Assembly (NCBI GenBank): GCA_020055645.1
Contig: CM034546.1
Span: 5,828,001-5,892,000, forward strand
Source of the DNA: Tomocerus qinae
Taxonomy: Eukaryota > Arthropoda > Collembola > Entomobryomorpha > Tomoceridae
DNA length: 64,000 nucleotides
Reading direction: 5' to 3'
The position numbers and the translations under genes are program-made. This document shows, piece after piece, positions 45,801 through 59,949 of this stretch (its first letter is position 1; every line of letters begins with the position of its first letter). The notes beneath the pieces were generated by a model. It was given only the letters and a program-made list of their open reading frames with translations, had not been told where the DNA came from and did no database searches.

Positions 45801-46206
45801 CAAACCTAATCTTAATATAAATCAAAATTTTGGTATTTGCAAATTCATAATAATATATCCTAGGCATTTTATATATATCCGGTCTGTACAAATTTCTTGT
45901 TACATAAACATCTTTAAAACCTTTAAAATCGCTGTTTTTAAATAACCACCTCCTCACCGTCCTCTGCAACCTCTGTCAATCTTACTTCAACCGCATTCGT
46001 TGCCCCCTTTCCTCCAAGCGTAATTAAAAGCAGTGCACGTGCACTATATTGGGGCAACGGTGGCAACAAAATCAATAGATTATGTATAGGTACAATAGAA
46101 ACACATGGGGCAAAGGGGAAATAACAGGTTAAGTGGCCAAACTTGGGGCAACGGGAGAGGTGGTAACGAGATCCCAAACTCCAACCAATTTAATAACCGA
46201 CACTTG

Positions 46207-46904
46207 CAGGGTTACCAGGTATACTTAAATGGCAAGTATTATACTTAAATTGGGCCCTATACTTAAAATACTTGCAAGTATTTTAAAATGCTTAAAATAT
46301 ACTTAAATATACTTAAATCAGCTAAAATCGAAAACTGTGAAATAACTTAATGTCCTTTAATATTAGAACACACTTTGTTATCGTTCAGATACGTTTAGTA
46401 ATTGAAATTTTCTCGCGCTTCGCGCGAATTTAAGTATTTTTGTCTTTAAATCCAGTTCAATAGTCTAAATTGTGTTCCAATTTCGAAGGAAATTTATTAA
46501 TAACTTACCAATGGGGTATAAGTAACAATCTCTCTTCCTCAACTATATGTCACTAATCCGTTAAAGATAAATTACTCAAAATTCGTTAAGTCTTTATTGA
46601 TCAGTTTTGAAGTTGAATTTCAAAAATTTCGCGCTTGGCGCGAATTGGTATTGTCTCTTGATTACCTCCTTTATTTATGAAGCAATATGCAAGATTATTT
46701 ATTCCAAGATACGTAATTTACTTATTTTTGCTTCTTTTTCAACAAAAAACTGTAAATTTGTTAGCTGCGGTCATATGATTGAGCAAAATATGGCTGTATG
46801 ACATTTGTAAGCATTAACCAAGACGCGCCCGAAGGGCGCGGGTTGGTAAATGGCTATTGTTAGCCAGGATACTTAAACTCGTTGAAGAAAATCTGGTAAC
46901 CCTG
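46207..46904. mobile_element. 698-bp non-autonomous hAT-type element
   Basis: The ends are CAGGGTTACCAG and CTGGTAACCCTG, with a perfect 8-bp duplication GACACTTG (46199-46206 and 46905-46912). Subterminal ATACTTAAA repeats occur near both ends. The interior includes short GC palindromes (CGCGCTTCGCGCG, CGCCCGAAGGGCG). No transposase. Confidence 0.92.
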
Positions 46905-46912
46905 GACACTTG

Positions 46913-48023
46913 ACACTTAACATCCCAAACATCAATTTTTTTGATAGTCGATGATTTTATTCTCTATTTGTATCGCTACTTGACTTTGCTTGTTGGCCCT
47001 TTCTCTATGCATGATTTATTTACCCACAATAGACCAGTTGGCTATTCACCTAGAGAGCGTCCATTCAATATGACAACGGAACTAAAGTAATAGACCCACA
47101 GCCGAATATTGTTCGACCGCCTAGTGGTCGTAGTGGTTTATCCACAGAGTGGCTGACCCAAATCCGGCTGTTGGGTCTATATTCAAGTTTAAATGTGCCA
47201 TGTAACGTTGAATGGACGCGGGGTGAATTAATGTTTTCGATAATGTACCCCAACGCATACCTCTATGTACTAAATTTAGCACATGAAGGTATGCGTTGGG
47301 GTACATTATCGAAAACATTAATAAATGCGTCAATAATATTATTAGTGATTACAAAATTTTCCCGATCTGAAAATAGATTGATGTCCAGATATAACCCACT
47401 GTCATCTTACTTTACTACTCAGACATTGGACTACATCGAAATAGTTAGAATTTTAATGATGCCATGCATGATGCCATTTAGCGTTCAATTTTTGATTCAA
47501 TGGGAATATTGAATATTACGAGACATTCAAAGTAAGTAAACATTTCTGACCTCTGTAGGATATTTAGGATGAGTAATAATTAATAAGAAAGCCGAGGGGC
47601 AGGGCACAACACAGTAGTTATGACAAAAACAATTTTCAATTATTGACAATTTTTGAAAAAAATGCCATTTTTTAGATTTGGAAAGATCACAGCGCCACGC
47701 CCCTCTACCCACCTCTGGATACGTGCCTGCAAGTCAGCAGGTATCTATATTTCTATTCATAAATTACGCTATACGTTCATATGTCAATATTAAATTATTT
47801 AGTCGATAAATGAAAAACTAAATAATTGAACTATACTTGCGACAAATATGTTGAAATGTTAGTGGTTAAACTGAAATGTAAAAATTCTTTCAATTTTTTA
47901 TTTTTCAAGTATAAATAAACAGGTTACACGTTAGTTAAAGAGTTTCAATGGTCGTTGTCTTTTTGGTTTTAGATTTTGAACAACTGTCAATTGTAATCAT
48001 AATTGGTAAATGTAAACCACAAA
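46913..48023. other. intergenic, containing a hairpin and a MITE remnant
   Basis: No supported gene. A hAT-end remnant (CTGGATACGTGCCTG) lies at about 47,715. An acceptor-like TTTTAG near 47,972 may mark a 5' UTR exon of the next gene. Confidence 0.4.
47227..47322. repeat. 96-bp hairpin, arms about 40 bp
   Basis: ATTAATGTTTTCGATAATG and TACCCCAACGCATACC on the left are repeated inverted on the right with at most one or two mismatches. The loop is about 16 nt. Confidence 0.85.
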
Positions 48024-51000
48024 ATGGTGGAAAATTCTCATTCTCAACCTGGGTGCCATTTTAATTTTAGTGAAGCAAAATTCTATTCAATAATCAATCA
48101 TTTCTTCTTTCCAAGAAAACTTCCATTTGCTCAAGAAAATGATATTGATCTTATTGAAATGGATTTATTGGCTTCAACAATGGACGTCATTGAGGAATTC
48201 AAACAAAATTTGCCAGGCTTTTCCTATACACTTTTTAAAAATTGGATTAATTCGGAAAATTCTAAGCTAAATTCAGTTAAATTTATTTCGGATTCCATAC
48301 AATGTATGGAGAGAGGAGAAATGTTGGCATTTTACCTGAAAGCTCAGAATTGTGGAGTGATGCTATACAGACCATTGGATGAAGATCATATTGTGGTATT
48401 TTCCACTTTTAAAGCGTCGATGGCAAATGAGCTAGTCGTCTCATCTCCAAGCGATATTATTGCTTCGTTTCCACAACAGTCTATCAAAATCCCTTTCAGC
48501 AAATTGCTAAAATCAAAAACATTTGCCCAGAAGCTTTTGGATTTGAATTGGAATAAACTAGAAATGGATTTGGCAATGCCATCATCACTGTCAAGGAATG
48601 GGAATCATCCCTTCACAAAAAATCAAGATGTGTCAGAAACATTTTATGTGTCTGAATGGTTAGTAGCGTCTCTATCTGATAAAAACTCTTTGCCATGCAC
48701 TGAATTCCCAACAATCGTCAAGAAAATTAGAGACGATGTTATATGGGAAAATGCAGAAATTCCTTTTCGTAGATCAGGACTTTGGATGACTATAAAAGTT
48801 GTTCTCCAACTTCATCTGGTAATGAAAATGGGAGCTGTGAACGGAAAATTAATGTACAAATTATTAATGGTCAGTATGATGACCCGAATGTGTAGTTATT
48901 GGCGGCGATTATCGTCGATAAATATTGACCTTGCTTTACAAATGCTAGCAAAATTGGGAAGGCGACTAGAAAAGCTAAAACATTTAGAAAAAGGAGATGA
49001 AAATAATTATTTGCTTCCTATATATGAAAATATTAGTGGACGAGCATCTAAGACGATTCTAGACGTTCGTAAATTAATGGACATTAAATTCCAAAGAATT
49101 TATGACAACGAAGAAAGGAAATTCGCACCTCTTCAGCGCTTACGTTTCGATAAAGATATTGAACTAGAAGTGGAAACGCTACAAAAGTATTTGTCGAAAA
49201 GACAGGAAAAAGAAGATAAGAAAGAAAAAGAAGATAAAGACGAAACAGGAAATACACGTTCAAAGCCGATTCACTTACGACTACGTCAATCGACTTTCCC
49301 TTTCGTCGATTTATTAAATCAATTAAAAGTAAGAGACGAAATCGAAACAGGATTTGTTTTAGCTGATGTTGAAAATTGGATCTACGCTGAGCTGGAGAAC
49401 CCAAACGTGAGTGCTTCTGCCGATGATATCCGTCAGCTTGCAATTGAGTATTCAACCACAGCAAAATCTTACTACAAAAACGACCCCCTTGGTTCAAGTC
49501 GGATGCTGTTAGCTCTTTTAAAGATAATTTATGTGGTCGATAAAATGGCAGTAGAAAAGTATCCCATGCTAAAGGAACACAAATGTGGACTAAGTCCAAA
49601 TATATTTCATGAGTTGCTGCTTCGTGAACGAGTGGAATTAACGAGTTTTTCAGAAATAGAATCTTACTTTTGTGAACGAGACAAAAATGCACGCTTCCCG
49701 TCTTTGATAGAAGAAGATGAAGTCACAATAAACTCATTTGGAGCACGGTATGCCTTTCAAAATCCTGAGATGATTGAATTAACGACGAAAATTCTGGAAA
49801 ATACCGAGAAGGCTATAAACAGTAAATATGAAGAATTGAAAACTGCCAGAAAAAAATTGGCCGAACGGAGAAGAAGTGAATGCCACCAGATCCCACATTC
49901 ACATAACACAACAAGCAGCAGATACATAAATAAAACTAAGCGCTACCAACACTGTAAAAGGTGCGAAAAAGAATCGGAGATCGACGATGATGTTAGAGTA
50001 GAGGTCTATGAACGACCATTAAGAGACGAGCCCCACTGCCAAAATGCAGTCGTATTTGAGTTGATGATTCCGGTTGAAATTGCTTGTCTCCGAGACTTAC
50101 TTCATCTGTTTGTGTTCGATTTCTGCATAAAATGGTGCAAAAGAATTAAAATTAAGAAAACATGGACCGATATTCAGGAAGTAAATTTAAAAAGCAAATG
50201 GCAAAAGCGAGTTCATCTGGGTAGCACTACATACTATGGTGTTAATAAATTTCATCCAGATGAACCAGATGATAAATTTATTGTCAACTGTGGATATAAT
50301 TGTACTTTCTATGGACCAGGTAAGCTAACCATTTTTTCATTTCATTATAAGCTTATTTACAAAAACCCTATTAAATTCCAAATTGTTTGAAGAAAATAAA
50401 TTATAAAGGTGAGGATTTACCAATACCCAAACGTTGGCACAATAGCCAGAAACTAGCATCCTTTTTGCCACACAATTATATGATTTAGACAGTAGAAGGA
50501 TTCCCAAATCCAGACTATTTATAAGATAACTTTCAATTACTTAAAATGTACTTTCTTCCAGGTAACACATCAGTAACCAGAAATATGAATAATGACAGCA
50601 TCAAACGTTTGTGCACTTTTAAAGTTCAACCTGGATCACTTTACAGAAAGATGAATTGGGCCTTGAAACAGACTAAACAATTTTCCAACGACAGCTTGGC
50701 AAAACAATCAGCATGTCACAAAGATTTGACCTTGTCTGAGTATGTTGAATTTGGTTCCCTGAGATCGGGACATCGACTTCAGATCAGAAATATTTACAGA
50801 GCATTGGTTACAGAAAGTCTTTCTTTTAAAAATCCTTCTGTCGTTTCTCTGATTCTCCAAAGTTTATGGGAAGCTGGTCCCAATGCAGATAACACAAAAT
50901 GGTACAGAGAATCACATGAAGATTTGACCGAGCCAATTTTTACTGCCAAGATGGTCGAAGAGATGAAATGCTTCGTCAGGTCACAACAGAAAAACTGGAA

Positions 51001-54000
51001 AGAACCCCAAAACTTGTTAATCGTCATTCTGATCACTGTGAGAATTCTTGAACTAAATTCTACATCCAAAGTGATTGACGACGCTCTTGGATTACTTGCT
51101 GAATGCCGGAATATCACACAAGAATGGATTTCAAAAATCGAAGAAGTCATTTCGAAATGCAACTTGGGTAAAGATAAAAGCATATCTAACAACGTTAATA
51201 TCATTATTAAAGATATTAACGAATTGAGATCCACCTTGATAGATGTTGCTATTTGTTGTGCATTGACATTTTCTTTGAATTCAAAATCTGATTCCTTCTC
51301 TAAAGTTTTAAATGCTTCTACAATGAGCGCCTGGATGACTTCGGTAGTGAAAATTGATAATAATAGGAATATATCTGCAGAGCATTTTAACTCAAATATT
51401 AGGCAGCGTAATTTCCTCAGATTAGTCCGCTATGTTGGGATCAGTATTGAAAATTCGTTGACCACATTAATCAAAGAGAATTGTTGTGAATTAAATAATT
51501 TTGTCAAACTCCAATGGACTGGTGCAGATAACGGAAATTTTGATCCTTGGAAATTCGAAGATAGTCCAGCTGAACAAGTTTGCTTCACTCAGTTGCTAGA
51601 TAGCAGCCAAAACTCTTATTGGATTCAAGTGGATCTAATTCTTGGAAAATTTCTAGTTGATGGAAAGCCAGTCTCGAGACTACCAGATGATATTCTTCAC
51701 CATCATCAATACACCAGAATATTCGGTAGTTCACTTTTTGAAGTTCAACCGGCTGAAGACAAATTTTGCTCTACTTCAAAGTACAATGATTGCAGTTATT
51801 TCTTTTCTATCTATGAAGAAAATCTTATTGTCGAAGAACAAAGTAACCTTGCAGAAACATATGAATTAATTCCCCACGATAAACTTGCCAATGAATTCCC
51901 ATTTCTTTTAGTCGAAAATTTTAGCCATTGGTGGCAAGAGGAAAAAAATATTATCAACTTTAGACCTAGAAGTTTCCACGACGACCTCTTTTCGTCCCCC
52001 AAGGGAATAGAATACATTTTCGACATAAAATCTAAACGTCTTACAGAATGCAAATCTTCACGCTACGTGGTTGATATTACTAAAGATAGCTTCAAAAAAA
52101 TGTCATTATTTCTATCAAGGATCGAATTATCGGAATATATTCTGACGTTGGTGACAAAATCCGAAAATGGATCAGTATCTAAAACTGAGGTGGAGCTTCC
52201 AAGATTGGCTATGCAATTTCAATTGAACGAATCGGGTGAATTAGTGTCACGGGAATTTAAGGATATGAAAATAAGTTTGACTCAGAATTTGGAAGTATTT
52301 CTGGGCTTGAACAGTGGACTGATTCTTGAGGACTGTTTTGATTCTGCAGCAAATAACAAAATATTTGTAATACCACATGGCAACCTTAAATGTTCAGTTA
52401 ATAATGAACATCAAAATGTTAAAGTAAATCTACACTTGTTAAGGGATCCTCCATTTTTTGTATACGAAGTTGATACAAGCTTTCGTTATTTAAAAGCGGG
52501 GCAAAATTATTCAGCGTGGTTTTATTTAGCGCATCTGCATGCAGTTACGTCTTGTCCATTGCCAGATCCGTTCACTGGTATGACTGGAACGGAAAGGGCC
52601 ATACAAATACTCCAGTCGGGATATTGTTGGTCTTCAGAACCATTTGATCAAGAGACAATAAAAACCATGGAAGCAATATATAAACTATCACCAGCTCGTA
52701 CGTTTTATCCTTCGTATTTACGGAAGATGCAAATGATTAATTGGCCAGCTTCGGTATCCTCATCTGCTGCACATGAAGCATACTCACTAATTATAAATAG
52801 GCTAATGGAAGACAGTAAACGACTGAAATTTCTGCACTCCAATGACCAAAATGACGAAGACAAAAATAACGAAAAGGATAAAACTACTAAAAATGACACA
52901 CTGCATCTTTCTGAAAAGGCCTATTTGAGACATCTTCCTTACAGTCCTAATGCAGCTCTTACAGAAAACTTTCAATCAATTTTGAGACTAAAAAGTGAAA
53001 AATGCAGTCAATTTATAAACTCCAAATATGATGAAAAATCTATGAAAAATGCTAGAACTCTAGCTTGCTTAGGAAACAGTTGGAAATATATTGTCCCTGA
53101 AAACAGTTACGACATATTAGTGCAACGATTAATAAGTGAGGAATCACTCAAAGGAGTATCATCAAGAGGATTCCAAGAAAACGACCTTGATTCATGGATA
53201 AATCTTGATTTTCGCAATAAATGGCTAGATTTGTACAACTTTGCTCGAAATGTCAGTTCACTTCATAAAGAGCCAAAATGGACATTTCTGTTATCTATGC
53301 TTGCCTATCGGAAAATTCCTGTTGATGAACTACAAATACTTCATGCAATCGCCGTCAATCCAAATTCATTTGCTGATAAGAATCCTCCCTCCGAGAAGTC
53401 TTACAATTATCCCAATCAACAAACTTTTGATTTTTCAAGAATTAAATCCCGTTTCCGTCGTGATTCTATGTCTGAAAAAGATTTTTTATTAAAAACATTT
53501 AACAATGATCAGCAGGCATACCAAAATTGCATCGAAGACGACCCAGAAAGGATAAAAGACCTGAAGATTGAGTACAGGAATAAATTATTTTCTGAATCGA
53601 CCGCGTTTGCTACCGAAGTGCAAAACATGTGGCCCTGTAACAGCTGCAATTCGAGCAACTTTCGAACAAAGGTACATCTTATCAACTGGGATGCTGCCAT
53701 TAAGAAAGTAAATCAATTGCTCAAAAGGTGGTATGCAAATAGAGAATTGGGAAAATTCTTGCAAGATATATGCAGTAAACTAAATGAGTTACGTTTGACC
53801 CAAAGTGGTCGTAACAGATTGCCACTACATGATTGGGATAGTCCTATTTCTGAATTAGCTATCCATGACAAATATGAAATAAACTACATGGAAAAGTTGT
53901 CTCATCAGTTCGAAGAAGGACAGCAACTTCAACTTGCTAAAGAAATATTTGAATCCAAAAAACCCAATGTTTATCATAATTCCCATACTAGTGAAGAATT

Positions 54001-57000
54001 TTGGGCAACTTTGGAAAATGGAATTGTAGAAAAAGATGAAAATTACTTAGTACAAGCAGGACTTTATCCTAGGACAGTTCCCTGTAGAATACTTCCATTG
54101 ATTCTTCAAAAATCGACAATGGGCGGCAATATGGACAGGCTGATCAATCTCGTTGGATGCTTCGGGACATTATTGAGTCTTGAAAAGCAATCTACTCGAA
54201 TTGAGAAATTCAAGAAAGGAGGGCGAAGATTCGAAGTAGCTTTACAAAATGAAATGCAAGCTTTGTCGAATGTCGAATGGAGTCGAGCTGTTTATCCGAG
54301 TTGGCTTCTGATTGAACTGGAAATGGATATAACCATAAGAATGATCCAGATCAAAGTTGCCAATCAAATGATCACAAGTGAGAACCATAGTGTATTGCAA
54401 TTAAATATGGGAGAAGGAAAAACAGCCGTAATTGTTCCACTTTTGGCATCTCTATTGGCTAATGGGCAGCAACTCTGTCGCATTACAGTTTTGAAATCTT
54501 TATATCGTACCAATTTAAGTGCTTTGAGGCAATGTCTCGGAGGAATGCTCAATCGAAGAATTTATACAGTGCCTTGTCGCCGAGACAGGAAAATAAATGT
54601 TGTCGAAGCAAATAGGATTCTTGAATCTTATAAAGAGTGTTTTAAGAATAAAGGAATAGTGATGACTCTGCCCGAATATCGTCTGTCTTTTCAACTGAAA
54701 ATGTATGAAACCGCAAGGCAAGGAAAATTTGAAACGTCGCGTATTTTAATGGAAGCACACAATTGGTTAAATTTAAATACAAGAGATATTTTAGACGAAA
54801 GCGACGAAATTTTGCACGCAAAATATCAATTGATCTATACAGTTGGAGAACAACTATCACCAGGGGGAGGAACCTTAAGATGGACGATTATTCAAGATCT
54901 GCTTAAACTTGTTCCATTTGAAATGGAGAAACTCTGGGCAAAACACGGAGATCAAAATGTTCAATTTGATGAAAAATTTTCAAGCAAAAATGGCCCTCAA
55001 ATATTTTGGCCTTGCCGACTTCTTTCCGAGGAAGTGTATCTGGAATTGATAGAAATACTTGCAGAGAAGTTTCTGGCAGGAGATACCAATATACAACTTC
55101 ATCAGTTAGTAGGCGAAAAAAGAGAGATCATTAAACGATTCCTGATCAGAACGGACATCACAAGAGATGAACATGCAGAAGCCACTAAGATGCTTGAAGA
55201 AAACATAATCTTGAGAGATACGGTGTTAATATTAGCTGGTTATCTCAAATTTGAGGTACTTTACTTGGTGTTAAAAAAACGATGGCGAGTAAATTATGGC
55301 GTCAATTCAAAATGTCACAGACAAATGGCAGTTCCATTCAAAGCTAAAGACGTTGCGAATGAAATGACAGAATTTGGTCATCCGGATGTTGCTATTTGTC
55401 TCACCCATTTGAGTTACTACTATTCTGGATTAAGTGACGATCAGTTACTTCAAACATTTGAGTTGCTTGAAAAGCTTCCTAATGCTGACACGGAATATGA
55501 AAATTGGATTAACAAAGTTCCTTCCAACGATGTACACATTTCCATCTCGACATACAGTGGAATAAATTTAAAAGACTCGAGCCAAAGAGAACTGTATTTA
55601 TTCCCCATATTGAAGAAGAATATGTACGTGATTGACTTTTGGTTGAACCATGTAGTTTTTCCAAGGGAAGCGAAACAATTTGCTGGTAAAATGATGTGTA
55701 CGGCATGGGATCTCGTGTCTGAAGATCAGCAAAAAACAGTTACTGGATTCAGTGGGACGAACGATTCAAAATTATTGCTTCCCTTACCAATTCAGCAAAG
55801 GGATCTACCAGAATTGGAAAAAACAAATGAAGAAGTTAGGGATATTATTTTAAGAGCAGAAAATAATAATTATTTAGCTCTGGAACCAAATGTTAAAAGC
55901 ATTTCAATTTTGAAAAAGTTGTCTCGAAGGAATATTCAAGTATTACTGGATCCAGGGGCTTTAATGTTAGAATTGAATAATTATCAAGTTGCTTTGGAAT
56001 GGCTTAAGATTGTCCAGAAAAAACATCCACATGGAGATATAAAAGCGGCTGTTTACTTTGACTCCAGAAATGTGTTAATGGTGACTGATGGGTTAAACTC
56101 GCCGAGGGAATTGGAATTATCTCCATTTAAAGAAAGCCTGGACAAATGTGTGACTTACTTGGATGATGTCCATACTCGGGGAACTGATCTGAAATTTCCT
56201 CCAGGAATTAAAGCTTGTGTTACTCTAGCAGGAGACATTACCCGTGACAAAACAGTGCAGGCGTGTATGAGGATGAGAATGTTGGGAAAAGGACATTCAA
56301 TTCGTTTCTGGGCGTCACAGGAAGCGGATAATAAAATTCGAAAATTTAGTGGAAAAAGTGATTCACAACGGATAACAAATAAAAATGTTGTCAATTGGAT
56401 ATGCAAAAATAGCAGAGATTTTGAGGAAGAAGGATTGGCCCATTGGTCAGTTGCTGGATACAATTACACACAAAAACGGGCAGCCCATAAACAACTTCTT
56501 GGCAATTGTTCAGACAAAGGAATGGCAAAACTGTCTGAAAGATGCAGCAATAAAGAAATATTTGATCTCGTGGACATTTATGGGGCATTCAAAAATGAAG
56601 AAAAACTTACCACAATCATTAAAACGCGATTTGGCGATATTTCTGCTGAAACGTTCGATGCCACGGAAAGGGAAATGATTGATTCCACATTGGAAAGTAT
56701 TGTCGCTCGGGTTGAAGAATACATTCCCGATAAAAAACGATTTATTCAGTTAATGGACGAAGAACAAGAGAAAGAATTGGAAAATGAAACGGAAGAAGAA
56801 AGACAAGTCTGCCGACCTGGAAATGCTACTCCAAATTTTCCAAAAATTGATCCCCGTGTAATGAATATGATTGAAAGCGGATATTCAATAATAAATCCTT
56901 TGATTTTAAACAAATCTTGTGTTAAACTTCCGTTTGTACTGCAAAACACGAGTATGTGGAATATAGCCCAGAGTGACGGCTGGGGAAATCACATATTTGC

Positions 57001-57640
57001 AACTCACGATTTCATGTCAGTGATAAAGCCTGAAGCCAAACATGACAAAGTGGATGAATTTTTGAGACCCGTTTCTTGGATTGCAAATGTTCGCAGTTCA
57101 TCAGGCGATTCGTCTAAACAAAACATTTTAATTATGCTCAGCCCCTTTGAAGCGAATGAATTCATTCCCATTTTTCAGGCATCTAAGTTTTCTACCTTGC
57201 ACATGTTTGCACCAAGATTGCATCCAAAGCACGACAACCTGTTAAATACTCACCAACTTCAAATCCCAGTTGGAGAAGGAACAAACCGAAATTTCGTCGA
57301 TGGATATCAAGAATCACAATTATCCGTATTTTCTGGCACGCTTTATTTCCACAATAAGCGAGAACAAGATGATTATTGCAATTTTGCTGGACTCGTTCCC
57401 CGGCCTAGATCGGCCATCCACCATCAAGCGTATGAAAATGGCCAAATATCAAGCATTGGATTTTTATACCCGGAATTTCGCAGCAATGTTTCACAGGAAA
57501 TAAACCAATTTTGTGGGTTTCGTAAATGCCCAGACGAACTTATCCGACGTCTGGCTGAACAACGCCATAACCTTTTCCCGAAAACGTGTCATGTAGCTTC
57601 CGTTGTGGTCGAGTCGAAGAAACCGTTTCGAGAAAATTGA
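48024..57640 (+). CDS. giant DUF6606/DUF3638/DUF3645 SecA-like ATPase protein
   Basis: Exon 1 (48024-50319) and exon 2 (50562-57640) join in phase 1 (..YGPG|NTSV..) to 3124 aa. The ATG at 48024 was chosen (context CAAAATGG); upstream codons in frame are non-ATG. The N-terminus (INHFFFPRKLP) matches DUF6606. DUF3638 covers roughly residues 2010-2230, with WLLIELEMDITIR, a P-loop NMGEGKTAVIVPLL (about 2047) and a Walker-B-like DESDEIL (about 2177), recalling SecA's GEGKT and DEVDSIL. DUF3645 follows (RWRVNYG about 2339, FGHPDVAICLTHLSYYYSGL). The C-terminal helicase half has HTRGTDL (about 2637) and QACMRMRMLGKG (about 2665), fitting motifs V and VI. Exon 1 also has a Lys/Glu coiled segment near residue 400. 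The family is frequent in fungi and patchy in animals; databases sometimes label it ubiquitin hydrolase, but no proven role is known to me. It is intron-poor. The in-frame TGA and downstream exon are discussed in the findings. Confidence 0.93.
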
Positions 57641-57887
57641 TCTGCAGGTGTAAGGGTTAGTTTATTGGACTTTATTATTTATTTATTGAATTACTATCTT
57701 CTTAGCAAACTAAAACAACCAGAATTCTCAAAATGTAATAAGCGACATTTCGTTAATTAATATTTTTAAATTTTCAGGTTACAACTTTGTTACGGATATG
57801 AAAAACAATGAATTAATTTTCCGCAATATGGATCTAAAAACTCAAATATTTGCACCTTAATAGTTGGGCACCGAAAAAACATTTTGA

Positions 57888-57893
57888 ATAAAA
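57888..57893 (+). terminator. polyadenylation signal AATAAA
   Basis: It lies 28 bp past the TAA of the extra 3' exon (57858-57860) and 250 bp past the TGA of the main frame, so the transcript probably includes that exon. Confidence 0.5.
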
Positions 57894-57899
57894 TTAAAG

Positions 57900-58480
57900 G
57901 TACTACTAGACAAATATAAATATGCGAATTGTAGAACTAATTATGCTTTGACTTGATTATTGTAATTAGAAAAGGTTGCCCAATAGTTCTAAAATTATAT
58001 TGTAATTTTGCTTTGTTTCACAGGTAAATGTGTAACAACAATATACAGAGCAAGGCTGTATATTAATATCATTTAGGGGTTTTGGGCTATCTTTTTGGTT
58101 TTGTTATTTAGTACTTAACTATTGTTATAAAACTACCATGATTCTAATGTAATGGTTACATAATTTATTTCTGAAAAATATATTATTGTAACTTGGGTTT
58201 GTTTACACGGTTGATGTGTAAAAACTATAAAGGAAGACTTCAAATTAATATCATTTAGGGTTATTGGTCTATTTTGGGCTATTTTTTGTTTTTATTATTT
58301 AGTACACAACTATATAATGGGTATTATAAAACTACCGGAATTCTAATTTAATGGTTACATAATTTATTTCTGAAAACTATGTTTTGCCTTGGCTTTGTTT
58401 CATTTAACGTGTGTAATACTACAAATGAAGGCTTCAAATTAATATTATTATTTAGGGTTATTGGTTTTTCAATTATAACT
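57900..58480. repeat. about 185-bp tandem triplicate
   Basis: TTAATATCATTTAGGG, TTATTTAGTAC..AACTAT and ACTACC..ATTCTAATGTAATGG with ACATAATTTATTTCTGAAAA recur near 58,060, 58,240 and partly 58,435. No gene; the minus frame at 58348-58695 is unsupported. Confidence 0.7.
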
Positions 58481-59949
58481 AAAGGATAGTTGTTATCATA
58501 GCGCAATAAATTTATGATACCAATGAATACAACGTTTAAGTCTCGTTTATTCCTACTAACCGCTAATACTGCATGCGTAACAGTCAACACAATCTCACAA
58601 ATCATCTCAACTTTGAATATCCTTAATATCCTAAGCGACAAAAATGTTCCAATCTGTTGAATAGCATTCATACCAATTCTGAGCTTTCTAGACATCTTGT
58701 TTGTACGTCTGTGGGATGCTCATCTGCTGACCTCGTAATTATCGCCAACTGATCTACCAACTGAATGATGGACGCATGTACTGTAAACTATGTACACATA
58801 AAAACTTATAATACATTTTCCATTAAGAAAATATCAAAGGCGATTTCCTCTAAGAAAAATAATTATCCAGTACGTTACTTAATTTTGTGCTTAAAGGAAA
58901 ATTAGATTTCTCACGACGTTTTTAGAATTCAGAGTTCAACTAGCCAGTACATATGGGTAGTGGTTAGAGGACAAAATTGGATGGAATAACCAGTGGCAGA
59001 GTAAAATCAAAGGTGGTTAGTTGGCAGAAGGGGCAAAAGTTGGCATTTGTCATTATGGTGCCAAAAGATACAGTAAATGATGTAAAAATTGGCAAAAGTT
59101 TTTGAATTTCAGGTGTAGTTATGCCCATTTTGGCGAAATAGCAACTTTGCACGACATGGATTTACAATCAGCAATAAACAATAACAAATTAGAAGTCGCT
59201 CAGAGTTATACAATAGAATTAAAAACTTATGGTGGATAACATGGTCGGACTTTTGCCACCAAATTTTCGTTTCTGCCAGCTAGCTGACAAAAACAGGTTC
59301 AAACCAGGTTATAACCAGGCAAAAAGTGACTAAGACTATAAAAAAATTCAATATGAAAAACTATACAGTTAAATTTCTCAAAACCTTTCATCTTGATCTT
59401 GACTGGTGCTTAGGTACACGACGTTGGACGCCGGTGGAAACAAAATCGGACGTCAGCTAGAAAGAAGTTAGAAGTCGGTAAGGTTATGACTCAGTTTTAC
59501 ATAGCTTTTAGGTAAAATTAACTTAACTTTTCCAAATAATGGGAAAATGTGTTTGGTCCTATTTGTGAGTTTCAGCCACTAAGATTTTACCAGCCGGTTA
59601 TAACCAGTGTGATTAAAACCAACCCTGTTGGATAACAAGCATTACCGCATACGAAATCTATATAATATGTTGTTTATTGTATGAAATACAGTATGAGAAC
59701 TTTTAGCCTAGCTATTTATCTTTGTGGGAATTAAAAAATCGACTAGAACCCAATTAATCATGCTATACAATGATCACTCTTGGGAAATTATCCTGATGCA
59801 ATTAACCTCATCCCTTGGAATTTTAAGCTAAGTAGGTTTGAATTATTATGGTCATAAGTAATCATAAGTTAATGCATATCTAGTACTGAGAGAGACACGA
59901 CAGACAGTTGCATACATTAAATAATATTATTTCCACCCATTTCTTGAAA
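58481..59949. other. intergenic, no gene seen
   Basis: Positions 59,230-59,610 have scattered GGTTATAACCAG and complementary motifs, suggesting a decayed foldback element. No supported frame. Confidence 0.4.

Noticed and set aside
45568..45945. Asn/Leu repeat protein (MNLQRPNLN units) and its antisense partner
   Set aside because: They are direct translation of a 27-bp tandem repeat.
49084..49692. 202-aa minus-strand frame inside the giant ATPase gene, and smaller ones to 56949
   Set aside because: They are antisense shadows of a conserved coding region, with no independent homology.
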